This document shows, piece by piece, positions 6,532-14,293 of a stretch of DNA of 14,293 bases. Made by a program: the position numbers and the translations under genes. The stretch is from Woronichinia sp035285405 (lineage in GTDB: Bacteria > Cyanobacteriota > Cyanobacteriia > Cyanobacteriales > Microcystaceae): NCBI GenBank assembly GCA_035285405.1, contig JAYKJI010000392.1, positions 1 through 14,293 on the forward strand, written 5' to 3'. Every line of letters begins with the position of its first letter. Positions within the stretch are counted from its first letter, which is position 1. The notes under the pieces were generated by a model. The model searched no databases. It saw nothing but the letters and a program-made list of their open reading frames with translations, and was not told where the DNA came from.

Positions 6532-7491
6532 TTATGATTCTAGATTAGCACGAGCGTTGCGTCGTAACATAGCGGGCTTTATTCTTCGTAACGCGGAGGA
6601 CGGAAATTGCTTTTGCCATTTTTCCTCGGTAATCTCAGCTAATTCTGCGAGTTTTGGGGCAACATTACCCTCATAGGGATGAAAGTCTGGAATATTAGTC
6701 TCCTTGGCAAAGCGTTGATTCCAGGGGCAGACCTCTTGACAAATATCACAGCCGGCAACCCAACCGTTTAAATGGGGTTTAATCTGCGGCGGTAGATCTG
6801 CGGCTCGATTTTCAATGGTATGGTAGGCAATGCAACGATTGGCATCTACGACGAAGGGACGGGGAATAGCCTGAGTCGGACAGGCCTCTAAGCATCGGTG
6901 ACAGGTTCCGCAATGTTCACTGTGGGGGCGATCGCCGTCTAGCGGTAAATTAGTTAGAACTTCCCCCAGAAAAACCCAACTTCCATAATCACGAGTAATT
7001 AAATTGCCATTTTTGCCGATCCAGCCTAAACCCGCTCGTTGGGCCCAAACCTTATCTTGAATGGGGCCAGTATCGACGTAGTGACGAGTTTTAATATCGG
7101 GATGCTGACTGGTTAACCACAGACTCAGAGCCTTTAAACGGCGTTCCATGACTTTGTGATAATCCCGTCCCCAACCATAGCGGGAAATTTTGGCATATTC
7201 CAGACCGTCGGGGCGTTGATGGGGAGTATAATAGTTGAGGGCAACGGCAATTACCGATTGGACATCCGGCAGACAGGCACGAATATCAAAACGCTTGGGG
7301 TTCGCCATCCACTGCATCTGGGCATGATAACCTTGATCTAACCAGTTTTTTAAATGAGCTAGTACTTGAGCATGGTCAGCATTTTCATCTTCTACCGCCG
7401 CGATACCCACTAGATGAAACCCTAGTTCCTTCGCCCTCGCTTTTACCTGTTCTGCGGTGATTTCTGTGGTAATCTGCCCTGCGCTGTCCAT
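6532..7491 (-). CDS. queG: epoxyqueuosine reductase QueG
   Basis: 319 residues, within the usual range. QueG performs the last step of queuosine synthesis, reducing epoxyqueuosine to queuosine in the wobble position of tRNAs with GUN anticodons, using cobalamin and two [4Fe-4S] clusters. Visible signatures are the conserved VDTGP (139-143) with the likely catalytic Asp140, GLGWIGKNGNLI (154-165), the ferredoxin-like cluster C194-x2-C197-x2-C200-x3-C204, and Cys220 with C248-x2-C251-x3-C255. All cluster cysteines are present. ATG start; the upstream gene is divergent with an 89-bp spacer, so both promoters must lie there. No other queuosine gene is nearby, which is usual in cyanobacteria. Confidence 0.95.
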   Translation of the reverse strand: MDSAGQITTEITAEQVKARAKELGFHLVGIAAVEDENADHAQVLAHLKNWLDQGYHAQMQWMANPKRFDIRACLPDVQSVIAVALNYYTPHQRPDGLEYAKISRYGWGRDYHKVMERRLKALSLWLTSQHPDIKTRHYVDTGPIQDKVWAQRAGLGWIGKNGNLITRDYGSWVFLGEVLTNLPLDGDRPHSEHCGTCHRCLEACPTQAIPRPFVVDANRCIAYHTIENRAADLPPQIKPHLNGWVAGCDICQEVCPWNQRFAKETNIPDFHPYEGNVAPKLAELAEITEEKWQKQFPSSALRRIKPAMLRRNARANLES

Positions 7492-7580
7492 CGGATGCCA
7501 TTTATTGGAGAAAAATTGAAGAAAAATCAGTGTAAACTATTGCTGATTAATTCTAATGATAAAGATTGCAGGCGATCGCC

Positions 7581-7847
7581 ATGTCTTGGTTTGTGAAAAT
7601 TGAACGGGGTGTTGTCGAAAAAAGCGTTTTTGATCAATTTGTACCGGCTCATCTGGCCTATGTTCAGACGCTCATTGACCAGGGACATCAGGCGAAAACT
7701 GGGTATTGGGGAGATTTTGGCGGTGGGATGCTCCTGTTTTGGGCCGATTCTCTCAGTCAGGCTAAGGCGATCGTGGCCAAAGATCCTCTGGTGGAAAATG
7801 CTTGTGTGGAGTACGAATTACACGAATGGCATATTGTAGTGGAATAG
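7581..7847 (+). CDS. YCII-family small protein
   Basis: 88 residues from ATG at 7581 (MSWFVKIERGVVEK). An in-frame TTG five codons upstream (7566) is possible, but it would run through a HIP1 octamer and the family start is MSWF/MAWF. The YCII fold is a ferredoxin-like alpha-beta dimer. The conserved histidine in PAHLAYVQTLIDQGH and the aspartate in the AKDPLVENACVEYELHEW block fit the putative active site of the family. Function is unknown; relatives include domains in dehalogenase-like and transcription-related proteins. It is followed after 50 bp by a permease gene on the same strand, with no evident functional link. Confidence 0.85.
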   Translation: MSWFVKIERGVVEKSVFDQFVPAHLAYVQTLIDQGHQAKTGYWGDFGGGMLLFWADSLSQAKAIVAKDPLVENACVEYELHEWHIVVE

Positions 7848-7897
7848 ATATCATTGCTTAAATTCTCAGAATAAATCCTCATGCTAAACCCGTTGAG

Positions 7898-8776
7898 ATG
7901 ATGACAACACTAAAACTTCCCCTCATCCAGGCTACCCGTCCTAGTCTGTCTCGACGATTAATGCAGCTTGGGCTGATCATTACCGCTAGTTTTTTGGTGA
8001 TCGCCCTTTTATCTCCTATTTTACAGGCGATCGGTTTACTGCCCGATCCCACCGATTTATTAAATAGCCTACCGTTAGAGGCTCCTAGTTTTTCCCACTG
8101 GTTTGGGACAAACGTGCGGGGTTACGATGTGTTCTCTCGTACTTTATTTGGTAGTCAAGCTGCCCTCCAGGTCGTTCTGTTAGCCACCAGTTTATCAGTC
8201 TTTATTGGGGTTCCCTTGGGTTTAATCAGTGGTTATTTAGGGGGGAAAGTGGATAAATGCTTACTCTTCTTAATGGATACAATTTACACCCTGCCTGGCC
8301 TCTTGTTATCCATTACATTGGCTTTTATTTTAGGACGCGGTATTCTCAATGTGGCGATCGCTGTGAGCATTGCCTATATTCCCCAGTATTATCGTTTAGT
8401 CAGAAACCATACCACCAGCGTCAAAACCGAACTCTTTATCGAGGCCGCCAGGGCGATGGGTGCAACGCCCACCAGAGTATTATCCCGTTATCTGTTTGGC
8501 AATGTCATTCAAAGTGTACCTGTTCTATTTACTCTCAATGCAGCCGATGCCATATTGATTTTGGGCGGTTTGGGCTTTTTGGGCCTAGGTTTACCGGAAG
8601 AATGGCCGGAATGGGGTCACGATCTTAAAGAAGCTTTAGGCGATCTTTCCACAGGCATTTGGTGGACAACTTTTTTCCCTGGATTGGCCCTAACGACGAT
8701 GGTTGTTGGTCTTTCCTTTATTGGGGAAGGGGTCAGTGAATTATTAAACCCTCGTTTACGCAAAAATCGTGCCTAA
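7898..8776 (+). CDS. DppC/OppC-type ABC transporter permease
   Basis: 292 residues. A first membrane segment (about 22-45) is followed by the DppC/OppC N-terminal signature HWFGTNVRGYDVFSR (67-81) and a run of further hydrophobic segments (about 88-112, 122-146, 150-165, 205-230, 258-278). The cytoplasmic EAA loop EAARAMGATPTRVLSRYLF (182-200) contacts the ATPase. FLGLGLPEEWPEWG (227-240) is also typical. It belongs to the peptide/nickel class of importers, but substrate cannot be assigned. No substrate-binding protein, partner permease or ATPase is adjacent; in cyanobacteria these parts are often scattered. ATG at 7898 is followed directly by a second ATG at 7901, and either may start. Confidence 0.9.
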   Translation: MMTTLKLPLIQATRPSLSRRLMQLGLIITASFLVIALLSPILQAIGLLPDPTDLLNSLPLEAPSFSHWFGTNVRGYDVFSRTLFGSQAALQVVLLATSLSVFIGVPLGLISGYLGGKVDKCLLFLMDTIYTLPGLLLSITLAFILGRGILNVAIAVSIAYIPQYYRLVRNHTTSVKTELFIEAARAMGATPTRVLSRYLFGNVIQSVPVLFTLNAADAILILGGLGFLGLGLPEEWPEWGHDLKEALGDLSTGIWWTTFFPGLALTTMVVGLSFIGEGVSELLNPRLRKNRA

Positions 8777-8879
8777 CAATTCAAGCCAATATTCACGTCA
8801 AAATCTCAGATCCTAAAACCTTATCTCTTTAATAACCATACAGGCAAAAATATAATTAGTTAGACAATATCAGGTTTAA

Positions 8880-9248
8880 TCAATCATGGATTACTATCTG
8901 ACAGAATGCTTGTAATTTCTGCAAGTAGTCCTGAAGACGTTGAGTTTGCTTCAGCGTTTTACCCGATTTACCCGATTTCATTGCCATTTGCCAGAAGAGT
9001 AGATCCGTCCTCATTAACCGTAACAGCCGGTGGGTCTCGGTTTGCATCACTTGCCATTGATGAGCTATCTTCGGTTCTAAGGTATCATCCGTTAGGGTCA
9101 ATATCTCTTGCAAAAAATAAGACTCTAGTTCTTCAAATTGAGCCGCGATCGCCTCAGGAACAGGATTTTCAGCCCTCCATAAAATGATCAAGTTATCAAC
9201 CCTGGCGGCAAACGGATGGTAAACAGATAAATGTGTTGTAGATAACAT
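8880..9248 (-). CDS. patD: PatD-like protein
   Basis: 122 residues, soluble and mainly helical. The C-terminal half, QTETHRLLRLMRTDLLFWQ followed by a short linker and LQDYLQKLQAFCQIV, matches my recollection of the PatD family (heterocyst frequency control protein, around 120 residues), which occurs across cyanobacteria including species that make no heterocysts. In Anabaena PatD affects heterocyst number, reportedly through FtsZ assembly; in a unicellular host a division-related role is the reasonable guess. The open frame on the opposite strand here (about 8906-9187) lacks a recognisable protein. Single gene, with neighbours in the opposite direction. Confidence 0.6.
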   Translation of the reverse strand: MLSTTHLSVYHPFAARVDNLIILWRAENPVPEAIAAQFEELESYFLQEILTLTDDTLEPKIAHQWQVMQTETHRLLRLMRTDLLFWQMAMKSGKSGKTLKQTQRLQDYLQKLQAFCQIVIHD

Positions 9249-9295
9249 TTTTTCGGCAAATCATGTTAGAGTGAAAATTAATTTACTCCGAACCA

Positions 9296-9331
9296 AGCCT
9301 TGGGAGTTCTCCCATCAGAAAGGCTGTTTTT
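9296..9331 (+). terminator. hairpin with U-tract, terminator or attenuator ahead of rel
   Basis: An outer stem AGCCT (9296-9300) / AGGCT (9321-9325) encloses TGGGAG-TT-CTCCCA (9301-9314), followed by GTTTTT on the plus strand. With few bases to spare, the RNA would form either the nested inner stem or the outer stem plus inner stem, ending in a run of five U. It lies about 190 nt before the rel start codon and after the divergent patD start. It could attenuate rel or end a short leader RNA. Neither a promoter nor expression can be shown. Confidence 0.4.
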
Positions 9332-9518
9332 AAAAAAGTCTTAAAATAAAGTATCATTTTCCGAACCTTTTCCTTTCCCTATGCTAATAAACAATAAAGC
9401 TATATAGGGTAAAGATAGTTTTCCAATTGAACTGATCAGGGATGCCTGTCTGGCTCTTCGTTCGTTGCGGTTTTATCTGACTGTCTATCTCTGCCATTAT
9501 CCCCCTTCGTTAAGACCT

Positions 9519-11789
9519 ATGAACGCCCTTGCCACTTTAACCACACCGCCTAAATCCTCTGCTCCTATTGCAGTAACGAGTCCAGTGCCTCTGCTCATTG
9601 ATTTGCCCCAATGGCTTCAGGATTGTCTAGATCGGGTGGATGGGCCCCAATCAGTCGAGAGTGATTGTTTGATTTGTCAGGCCTTTAAATTTGCGTACCA
9701 ACTCCATGAAGGTCAATATCGCAAATCGGGAGAACCCTATATTGCCCATCCAGTGGCAGTGGCCGGCTTACTGCGGGAGTTGGGAGGGGATGAGGCCATG
9801 ATTGCGGCGGGATTTCTGCATGATGTGGTGGAAGATACGGATATCACGGTGGCAGATATTTCTAGCTTATTCGGTACAGAAGTGGCGCAATTAGTTGAGG
9901 GTGTAACGAAGTTATCTAAGTTCAATTTTTCGAGTAAAACAGAACATCAGGCCGAAAATTTCCGCCGTATGTTTTTGGCGATGGCCCAGGATATTCGGGT
10001 CATTGTGGTTAAGCTGGCCGATCGCCTGCATAATATGCGAACCCTGGAGGCTTTGAACCAGGAAAAACAAGCTCGTATTGCCAGAGAAACGAGGGAAATT
10101 TTTGCACCCTTGGCTAACCGTTTAGGAATTTGGCGGTTTAAGTGGGAGTTAGAAGATCTGTCGTTTAAATATATTGAACCGGATTCCTATCGTGAGATCC
10201 AATCCCTCGTAGCGGAGAAAAGGGGCGATCGCGAATCTCGACTGGAGTTAGTGAAAAATACTCTGCGTAAACGATTGCTAGAAATTGGCGTGAAGCTGGT
10301 AGAGTTGCAAGCTAGGCCTAAACATCTTTATGGCATCTATTATAAAATGGTGTCCCAAAAGAAAGAATTTGAAGAAATTTTTGATATTGCCGCTCTCCGC
10401 ATTATTGTTGAGAATAAAGACGAATGTTATCGAGCTTTAGCGATCGTCCACGATGCCTTTAAACCGATTCCAGGACGTTTTAAAGATTACATTGGCTTAC
10501 CGAAACCAAACCGTTACCAATCCCTCCATACCACAGTTGTGGGCTTAAATGGTCGGCCCTTAGAAGTGCAAATTCGTACCCTTGAAATGCACCATATTGC
10601 TGAATATGGGATTGCTGCTCACTGGAAATATAAAGAAACGGGACACTCTAATCACACTCAGTTAACCTCTTCCGACGAGAAATTTACTTGGTTACGGCAA
10701 CTACTAGATTGGCAAAGTGATCTTAAAGATGCTCAAGAATACGTCGATCACCTTAAGGAAAATTTATTTGATGATGATGTCTATGTTTTTACGCCCAATG
10801 GCGATGTTATTTCCCTAGCCAGGGATTCTACTCCCGTTGATTTTGCCTATCGCATCCATACGGAAGTGGGACATCATATGAAGGGCGTTCGTATTAATGG
10901 TCAATGGAGTGGGGTGGGAAGCAAGTTGAGGAATGGTGATATTGTCGAAATTGTGACTCAAAAAAATGCCCATCCTAGTTTAGATTGGCTCAATTTTGTG
11001 GTGACACCTAGCGCACGGCATCGGATTCGGCAATGGTTTAAGCGATCGCGGCGGGATGAAAATATTTTACGCGGTCGGGAATTACTGGAAAAAGAGTTAG
11101 GAAAAAGTGGACTGGAATCTTTGCTCAAATCACCGCCCATGCAAGCCGTCGCTGAACGCTGCAATTATCAAAGTGTGGAAGATCTGCTGGCCGGTATGGG
11201 TTACGGAGAAGTTACGCTTAATCAAGTTGTGAATAAACTGCGGGAAACCACCGTTAAAACCCAACAACCTGAGATTACGATTTCAACGGCTGCCTATGTT
11301 TCTAGTCCGCCTCCATCTTCAGACAAAGGCAAATCTCCGATCGCCGGCGTAGAGGGTTTGCTCTATCACATTGCCGGTTGTTGTCATCCCTTGCCAGGGG
11401 AATCGATCATTGGTGTGGTCGGACGGGGAGCTAAGGGAATTGCTATCCATCGTCAAGGTTGCCCCAATTTAGATAGTGTGACGGGGGAAAGGTTAATTCC
11501 GGTGAAATGGAATCCCCAAAATGGCAATAATGGTCATACCTATCCGGTAGATATTCTGATTGAAGCTATTGATCGGGTGGGTGTCCTAAAAGATATCCTC
11601 TTACGTTTGACCGATTGTAATATCAATGTCCGTAATGCTGGGGTTAAAACAGGCCAGGGCAAACCGGCAATGATTAGTTTACAGATTGATATTCGGGATC
11701 ATCAGCAATTGGAAAATATTATTGCCAAGATCAAAAACATGAGTGATATTCTCGATCTACGTCGCATTACTTCTGTGGATGTTGCCTAG
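9519..11789 (+). CDS. rel: bifunctional (p)ppGpp synthetase/hydrolase (Rel/SpoT)
   Basis: 756 residues from ATG at 9519 (MNALATLTTP). An in-frame TTG at 9465 would add 18 residues that look non-native, so I prefer the ATG. Domains (ATG numbering) are: HD hydrolase with HDVVEDTD (101-108); synthetase with RPKHLYGIYYK (266-276) and RFKDYIGLPKPNRYQSLHT (320-338); TGS (about 420-480); the conserved Cys-Cys segment AGCCHPLPGE (619-628); and a C-terminal ACT domain (about 675-752). The RxKD form (RFKD) is the mark of bifunctional enzymes, and the HD motif is intact, so both synthesis and breakdown of (p)ppGpp are expected. The enzyme sets the stringent and dark-response alarmone level in the cytoplasm and on ribosomes. 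It converges on dnaE-N and shares its stop-codon bases. No other Rel gene is in the window. Confidence 0.95.
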   Translation: MNALATLTTPPKSSAPIAVTSPVPLLIDLPQWLQDCLDRVDGPQSVESDCLICQAFKFAYQLHEGQYRKSGEPYIAHPVAVAGLLRELGGDEAMIAAGFLHDVVEDTDITVADISSLFGTEVAQLVEGVTKLSKFNFSSKTEHQAENFRRMFLAMAQDIRVIVVKLADRLHNMRTLEALNQEKQARIARETREIFAPLANRLGIWRFKWELEDLSFKYIEPDSYREIQSLVAEKRGDRESRLELVKNTLRKRLLEIGVKLVELQARPKHLYGIYYKMVSQKKEFEEIFDIAALRIIVENKDECYRALAIVHDAFKPIPGRFKDYIGLPKPNRYQSLHTTVVGLNGRPLEVQIRTLEMHHIAEYGIAAHWKYKETGHSNHTQLTSSDEKFTWLRQLLDWQSDLKDAQEYVDHLKENLFDDDVYVFTPNGDVISLARDSTPVDFAYRIHTEVGHHMKGVRINGQWSGVGSKLRNGDIVEIVTQKNAHPSLDWLNFVVTPSARHRIRQWFKRSRRDENILRGRELLEKELGKSGLESLLKSPPMQAVAERCNYQSVEDLLAGMGYGEVTLNQVVNKLRETTVKTQQPEITISTAAYVSSPPPSSDKGKSPIAGVEGLLYHIAGCCHPLPGESIIGVVGRGAKGIAIHRQGCPNLDSVTGERLIPVKWNPQNGNNGHTYPVDILIEAIDRVGVLKDILLRLTDCNINVRNAGVKTGQGKPAMISLQIDIRDHQQLENIIAKIKNMSDILDLRRITSVDVA
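11786..11789. other. CTAG shared as stop codon by two convergent genes
   Basis: rel ends in TAG (11787-11789) and dnaE-N ends in TAG on the minus strand (11786-11788). The palindrome CTAG serves both, leaving a 4-bp overlap and no intergenic terminator. Confidence 0.95.
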
Positions 11790-14293
11790 ATTAATTGCAA
11801 TTCTAAGCCCTCGGTAAAGATCTTATCCAATGCCACCATTTGACCATCGGTTGTCATAAATCGATGATCTGCTGTGGCTCGAATGACTGAACCGTCCTCT
11901 AACTCATATTCAAAAACTTCCTGTTGTCCACGATCATGCCATTGGGCGATCGCCTGGGTATAAACAAAACCATTAGCATCCACACTATAAACGGTACATT
12001 CAATTTGCTCTTTAACAATTTTACCGATAGGCATGGGGCCGTATTCTACGGTGAGGATGAGACTATCTTCACTTAAACAGTATTCCGCAAAATTAACCAT
12101 TTGCTCAAACAGATGTTCAGCAACTCGTTTATCGACTCCATTTTTTGCAGAACCATCAATAAAAAGTTCACGATGTTTTTGCATTTCGGAAGCTTTCTTT
12201 TTCCCCATTGCCCGACGTAATAAATCAGCTTCCCCTAGGGAATAGCCGGCCAAATCTTGAGCCATCTTCATGATTTGCTCTTGATAACAATTATGGGTGA
12301 CAACTCCCTGGGCAAGAAAATAGGGAGAAGTTTGATCCTCCATTTCTAAATCAAAACAGTCAGCTTGGCCGGCAGCTTCTACAGAAACAACATAAACTAG
12401 CCGAGCATCTCCTAAATAGGTCTTTTGATAATTCTCTTGATAAATTGTCTCCCAACTCTCTAGATTCTCCTTATAGCTGGAGTTAGTTGGTTTAAAAAGG
12501 ACTGTTTTTTGTAAAGAACGTTTAATAGCTTTACGAGTTTCCCGATCCGTATTAGCGATCGCCGTTTCTAACTGATGGGCAAATTCCTGGGTAATAATCG
12601 GCAAATAGTTCTCCTCTATATCATAAGCTTTATCAGGAAGTAAAGGCTGTCCAAAAAGTAGCTTAAAACGAGTACGATCACTGACATAAATATAGTTATC
12701 CCCCATAGAATAACTAATTTTTAAGCTGCCTAATAACCAGGCAACCTGTTGAAGTAACAGTGAAGAAGCACTACGAAAATAAACTAAACAGGTACTATAA
12801 CAACCGTCGCTGTCCCAGAGTCCTTTTAATAAATCCAGACGATCACTCTCCTGATAATCAACAATTTCCAAAGGTAAATGCTTGGCTATAGATTTTACTT
12901 TCCAATTGCGGCCAGTATAAATTCGATCTAAAAATTTAGTTAAAGGAGTGGGATTAGGAGCCGTATTAAACTTTGAGTAAGCATACCAGCAACGAGTATG
13001 AAAATAATACTTAGCTTCACCACCCCAGGTTTGAAACAATAGTTGGGCAACCCAGGCGGCTGCTCTTTCAGTTTTACAGGCAATATTGGGCGTTGCTGAC
13101 ACTAAATTACCGTCGCCAATCAATAAACCCAATAAATAAGCTTCATTCGTTTTGAACTGTTTAGTATTGCTTGACTGTGGCCATTTTTCATAGAGAGCAG
13201 AACTATGAACATGAGCATTTCTCAGTCCTCCTTTGGCAACCTTCAATTCTTGGGCCAAACAATCCCCTTCGGGCGTTAAAAAACGGTGGTTTTTGCCAGC
13301 ATAGAGAACCGTTCCACTGGAAAGAGTAATTTTTAGAATCTCTTTAGTGCCACTGGCCCATTGCTTGGCGACTTTAGCTGGCCAAACTTTTTTGCCATCA
13401 GAGGTTAAAACCATATCCCCTACTTGAATTTTTTCGATAGGGATCTGTTTTCCATTTGGTTGATCAATCAATGTTCCCTGTGGTAAACATAAAACTCCAT
13501 AGGTTTCATTCAGAATGGTTTCCAATAAGGGATGTTCATAGGAAATGGCTTCTCGTCCGTGCTTACGATCAATAAAAATGGGAATTAAACCTGCATCTAA
13601 AGGGCCAGGTCGATAAAGAGCTAAAATAGAAGAAATATCCTCAATTCCCGATGGTTTTAAATCCTTAACAATTTGTTTCATGCCCTGGGATTCTAGCTGA
13701 AATATCCCTTCTAGATCACCATCTTCTAACAGCTTATGGGTTTTTCTAATGTCTTCCGGTAGCTTTTTAACGGTTCCTCTGGCAACAATTTGTAACGCTT
13801 TACGTTCATCGAGGGGCAGTTGATCCAGATCTAACTCAATACCCTGATTTTGTTTAATCAGTTCCGTTGCTCTTTGTAAAGTGGTTAGATTTTTCAAGCC
13901 TAAAAAGTCCATTTTTAATAGGCCAAGAGATTCCAAATCCTCCATGAAATATTGGGTAATCACGGCTCCATCATTATTCTTTTGCAGAGGCACAATTTGA
14001 TCTAAAGGTTCTGAGGAAATTACCACTCCCGCCGCATGAACCCCAAAGGTTTTATTGGTTCCCTCAATGCGAATGGCCATATCTAACCAATGTTTTACGG
14101 TGGGATCATTATCGTAGCGAGCTTTAAAGGCTGGCTCTGGTGTCTGATCAGAAATCATGACCTTTAATTTAGTCGGTTTTCCCCGCGAAACTGGAATCAT
14201 TTTGGCCATTTTGTCTGATTCTGCATAGGGAATATCTAACACCCTGGCCACATCTTTTAAGACCGCTTTAGAAGTCATACGGTTAAAGGTAAT
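11786..14293 (-). CDS. dnaE: DNA polymerase III alpha subunit, N-terminal split part (DnaE-N) with two intein segments; 5' end outside the window
   Basis: 835 codons are in the window; the frame is open to the right edge (ITFNRMTSKAVLKDV), so the Met at 14278 is internal, not a start. Numbering from that Met, residues 1-263 are palm and fingers of the replicative polymerase, including HAAGVVIS (81-88) and KMDFLGLKNLTTL (122-134). Asp124 corresponds to the third catalytic aspartate (E. coli Asp555); the first two and the PHP domain lie outside the window. Residues 264-663 are an intein, 664-733 extein (CYQEQIMKMAQDLAGYSLG to NFAEY), and 734-830 the N-half of the split DnaE intein, after which the gene stops. 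The rest of DnaE must come from a second gene carrying the C-half intein elsewhere. The protein is the chromosomal replicase and should be essential. Confidence 0.95.
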   Translation of the reverse strand: MTFNRMTSKAVLKDVARVLDIPYAESDKMAKMIPVSRGKPTKLKVMISDQTPEPAFKARYDNDPTVKHWLDMAIRIEGTNKTFGVHAAGVVISSEPLDQIVPLQKNNDGAVITQYFMEDLESLGLLKMDFLGLKNLTTLQRATELIKQNQGIELDLDQLPLDERKALQIVARGTVKKLPEDIRKTHKLLEDGDLEGIFQLESQGMKQIVKDLKPSGIEDISSILALYRPGPLDAGLIPIFIDRKHGREAISYEHPLLETILNETYGVLCLPQGTLIDQPNGKQIPIEKIQVGDMVLTSDGKKVWPAKVAKQWASGTKEILKITLSSGTVLYAGKNHRFLTPEGDCLAQELKVAKGGLRNAHVHSSALYEKWPQSSNTKQFKTNEAYLLGLLIGDGNLVSATPNIACKTERAAAWVAQLLFQTWGGEAKYYFHTRCWYAYSKFNTAPNPTPLTKFLDRIYTGRNWKVKSIAKHLPLEIVDYQESDRLDLLKGLWDSDGCYSTCLVYFRSASSLLLQQVAWLLGSLKISYSMGDNYIYVSDRTRFKLLFGQPLLPDKAYDIEENYLPIITQEFAHQLETAIANTDRETRKAIKRSLQKTVLFKPTNSSYKENLESWETIYQENYQKTYLGDARLVYVVSVEAAGQADCFDLEMEDQTSPYFLAQGVVTHNCYQEQIMKMAQDLAGYSLGEADLLRRAMGKKKASEMQKHRELFIDGSAKNGVDKRVAEHLFEQMVNFAEYCLSEDSLILTVEYGPMPIGKIVKEQIECTVYSVDANGFVYTQAIAQWHDRGQQEVFEYELEDGSVIRATADHRFMTTDGQMVALDKIFTEGLELQLI
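11789..12079 (-). other. N-terminal half of the naturally split DnaE intein (IntN)
   Basis: 97 residues starting at Cys734 of the visible protein (CLSEDSLILTVEYGPMPIGK). YSVDANGFVYTQAIAQWHDRG and the block B segment IRATADHRFMTTDGQ are classic for cyanobacterial DnaE IntN, and the length fits the family (about 100 residues). It associates with IntC on the product of the second dnaE gene and joins the two DnaE halves by trans-splicing. The final GLELQLI tail is short. No mutation of the catalytic Cys1 or of the block B Thr and His is seen (TADH). Confidence 0.95.
12290..13489 (-). mobile_element. 400-residue intein with LAGLIDADG homing endonuclease in dnaE-N
   Basis: Begins at Cys264 (CLPQGTLID, block A) after the extein YGVL and ends VVTHN (Asn663), followed by extein Cys664 in CYQEQIM; the extein reads continuously as YGVLCYQEQIMKMAQDL. 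Block B is GKNHRFLTPEG (328-338). Blocks F and G run from VYVVSVEAAGQADCFDLEME (629-648) to GVVTHN. Endonuclease motifs YLLGLLIGDG (381-390, Asp389) and LLKGLWDSDG (483-492, Asp489/Asp491) are both intact, so homing activity may persist. Splicing residues Cys1, the block B histidine, the penultimate His662, Asn663 and +1 Cys664 are all present, and cis-splicing should be efficient. The interruption lies in one of the most conserved DnaE segments, as expected for an intein that must be removed precisely. Confidence 0.95.

Noticed and set aside
8257..8628. plus-strand open frame of 123 codons in a second frame
   Set aside because: It lies wholly inside the DppC-type permease gene in another frame, has unusual composition and no family resemblance.
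8906..9187. plus-strand open frame of 93 codons opposite the PatD-like gene
   Set aside because: No recognisable protein features; the minus-strand frame gives a coherent helical protein with a family-like C-terminus.
9465..9518. 18-codon TTG-initiated extension of rel
   Set aside because: The residues look unlike the family and the ATG at 9519 gives the normal N-terminus; no Shine-Dalgarno supports the TTG.
12033..12245. plus-strand 70-codon frame within dnaE-N
   Set aside because: Antisense to the conserved polymerase extein; no homology signal.
1..14293. CRISPR array, rRNA or tRNA genes
   Set aside because: No regularly spaced repeats and no RNA gene signatures were seen on either strand.

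Overview
The window looks like a chromosomal segment from a cyanobacterium, probably unicellular or colonial rather than heterocystous. The evidence is about thirteen HIP1 octamers (GCGATCGC) counted by eye, the cyanobacterium-specific xisH/xisI pair, a PatD-like protein, and a dnaE gene that ends in the N-half of the naturally split cyanobacterial DnaE intein. The split-intein half looks closer to my memory of the Synechocystis type than the Microcystis type, but I cannot name the genus.

The left third (1-5750) is an accessory region read entirely on the minus strand. In transcription order it holds a small MerR-like HTH regulator, a 929-residue N6-adenine DNA methyltransferase with its own target-recognition-like region, and a ComEC/Rec2-type metallo-beta-lactamase (MBL) hydrolase. 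These three are packed with an 8-bp gap and a 4-bp overlap and look like one operon; no conventional restriction subunit is present. Downstream lies xisH-xisI (xisI cut by the window edge). Upstream of the operon is a 241-bp MITE with GTAA-type inverted repeats and a perfect 8-bp target duplication, inserted at the end of a short remnant of a CHAT-like protein gene. Two related ~41-bp HIP1-bounded repeats lie in the same orientation on either side of this module.

The middle (5757-9248) holds ordinary genes: a HAD phosphatase of the phosphoglycolate phosphatase type, queG (epoxyqueuosine reductase), a YCII-family small protein, a lone DppC-type ABC permease and a PatD-like protein.

The right part (9519-14293) has a bifunctional Rel/SpoT (p)ppGpp synthetase-hydrolase facing the 3' end of dnaE-N. 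The two genes share one palindromic CTAG as stop codon on both strands. dnaE-N carries a 400-residue intein with a LAGLIDADG endonuclease, and 70 extein residues later the split-intein N-half. A working DNA polymerase III alpha subunit would therefore need one cis and one trans splicing event; the partner gene with the C-half is not in the window. The 5' end of dnaE-N lies beyond the right edge.

The best candidate for an undescribed system is the HTH / methyltransferase / MBL-hydrolase operon: a possible modification-based defence module in which the MBL protein takes the place of the nuclease.
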